Under the pieces are notes generated by a model. That model saw only the letters and a program-made list of their open reading frames with translations, ran no database searches and was not told the DNA's origin. Both the position numbers and the translations under genes were made by a program. Shown in pieces: positions 63,515-64,000 of a DNA stretch of 64,000 nt. Source of the stretch: Ephydatia muelleri. Its lineage: Eukaryota; Porifera; Demospongiae; Spongillida; Spongillidae. The stretch lies in contig JABACO010000003.1 in NCBI GenBank assembly GCA_013339895.1, forward strand, positions 12,473,754 to 12,537,753, given 5' to 3'. The first letter of the stretch is position 1. Each line of letters starts with the position of its first letter.

Positions 63515-63979
63515 GTTTCATGAAGAACATTGAACTTGTTCATAAGAGGCATCAAATAAGTTGACATTGTTGGCTTGTCTTTGGAAAACCATAGACCAGC
63601 TAGCATAAAATGCTTTTTGGAATACCTGTACTTGAATCATTAATAGAGACAGTGCAGTTCATGAAACGTCAAGCTAACCTCATATATGGTGGTAGTTAAT
63701 TTACAACCAGCCACACTGGCCAAACCTCAGAAACAGAAGACTTAAACACTTTGACTCCATCTGTACTTAATGTAAATGACAGATTAGCTGGATATTCACT
63801 TGACAAAACCCCGCCAGGTTGTGAGTGCACAGTGTATGCAATCCCCTCATAGATGTCGCAAATGTGGAGTCTTTTGTGGAATGAGCAAATCGACTCTGAA
63901 TGGCTTGCCATGTGATGGAAACTGCAATAAAAAGAAAAAATAATGTACAAGAATTACTTACCTGACAAATGATTCTCAA
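63515..63979 (-). pseudogene. Second TNP2-like transposase relic, running off the window
   Basis: On the minus strand 63950-63696 reads YEGIAYTVHSQPGG, LSSEYPANLSFTLSTDGVKV and FKSSVSEVWPVWLVVN; then 63640-63520 reads MLAGLWFSKDKPTMSTYLMP. These are the same consecutive motifs as in the relic at 8982-10467 (STDGVPLFKSS; LAGVWLGPVKP) and are better conserved here. The two parts are separated by a stretch that may be an intron. The N-terminus lies outside the window. Confidence 0.7.
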
Positions 63980-64000
63980 TTTGTTGTTCGATATTGCACA

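Overview
The window is metazoan nuclear DNA, almost certainly from a demosponge. The decisive evidence is four complete papain-fold genes whose active-site cysteine is replaced by serine in a CG[A/S]S-Y-AF type motif. That is the signature of silicateins, the proteins that condense silica in sponge spicules. Every gene has spliced structure with GT-AG introns, TATA boxes sit just upstream of three of the four start codons, and the rest is AT-rich, repeat-laden DNA with many transposon families, (AC)n tracts and very long G or C runs. No bacterial-type operon, CRISPR, rRNA or tRNA gene was seen.

Layout. 0.9-2.0 kb is a diverged non-coding duplicate of 20.8-21.8 kb. 3.4-7.6 kb is a decayed Penelope-like retroelement on the minus strand with its 3' part present twice. 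9.0-10.5 kb is a minus-strand TNP2-like (CACTA/EnSpm) transposase relic. 12.26-20.03 kb is a nested stack: a Ty1/copia element with its own 5-bp target duplication, carrying a 625-bp hAT-type MITE (8-bp target duplication) and a nearly intact-looking Ty3/gypsy element (5-bp target duplication). 21.8-31.5 kb is largely non-coding, with tandem CA-tract units.

31.57-57.47 kb is the silicatein cluster. Genes A (+) and B (-) converge at 33.2-33.8 kb, B and C (+) are divergent across about 7.9 kb, and C and D (-) converge across about 10.7 kb of transposon-rich DNA. All four share the same seven-exon plan; exon 3 (115 bp), exon 4 (110 bp), exon 5 (153 bp) and exon 7 (100 bp) have identical lengths, which argues for local duplication from one ancestor. 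Each encodes a secreted preproprotein of 324-330 residues: signal peptide, I29 propeptide, then a papain-fold domain with a Ser-His-Asn triad.

46.6-50.2 kb holds a Ginger-like integrase element split by a decayed Merlin transposon, followed by an unrecognised minus-strand spliced gene. 53.8-54.5 kb holds a hAT dimerisation-domain relic and a 258-bp foldback. 58.4-63.5 kb holds two more Ginger-like copies in opposite orientations, one ending near an OTU protease domain, and the window closes inside a second TNP2-like relic.

Functionally the only host genes I can name are the silicateins. Secretion, propeptide removal and serine-centred catalysis or templating of silica is the known role of the family. 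Which of the four make spicule axial-filament protein cannot be read from DNA.
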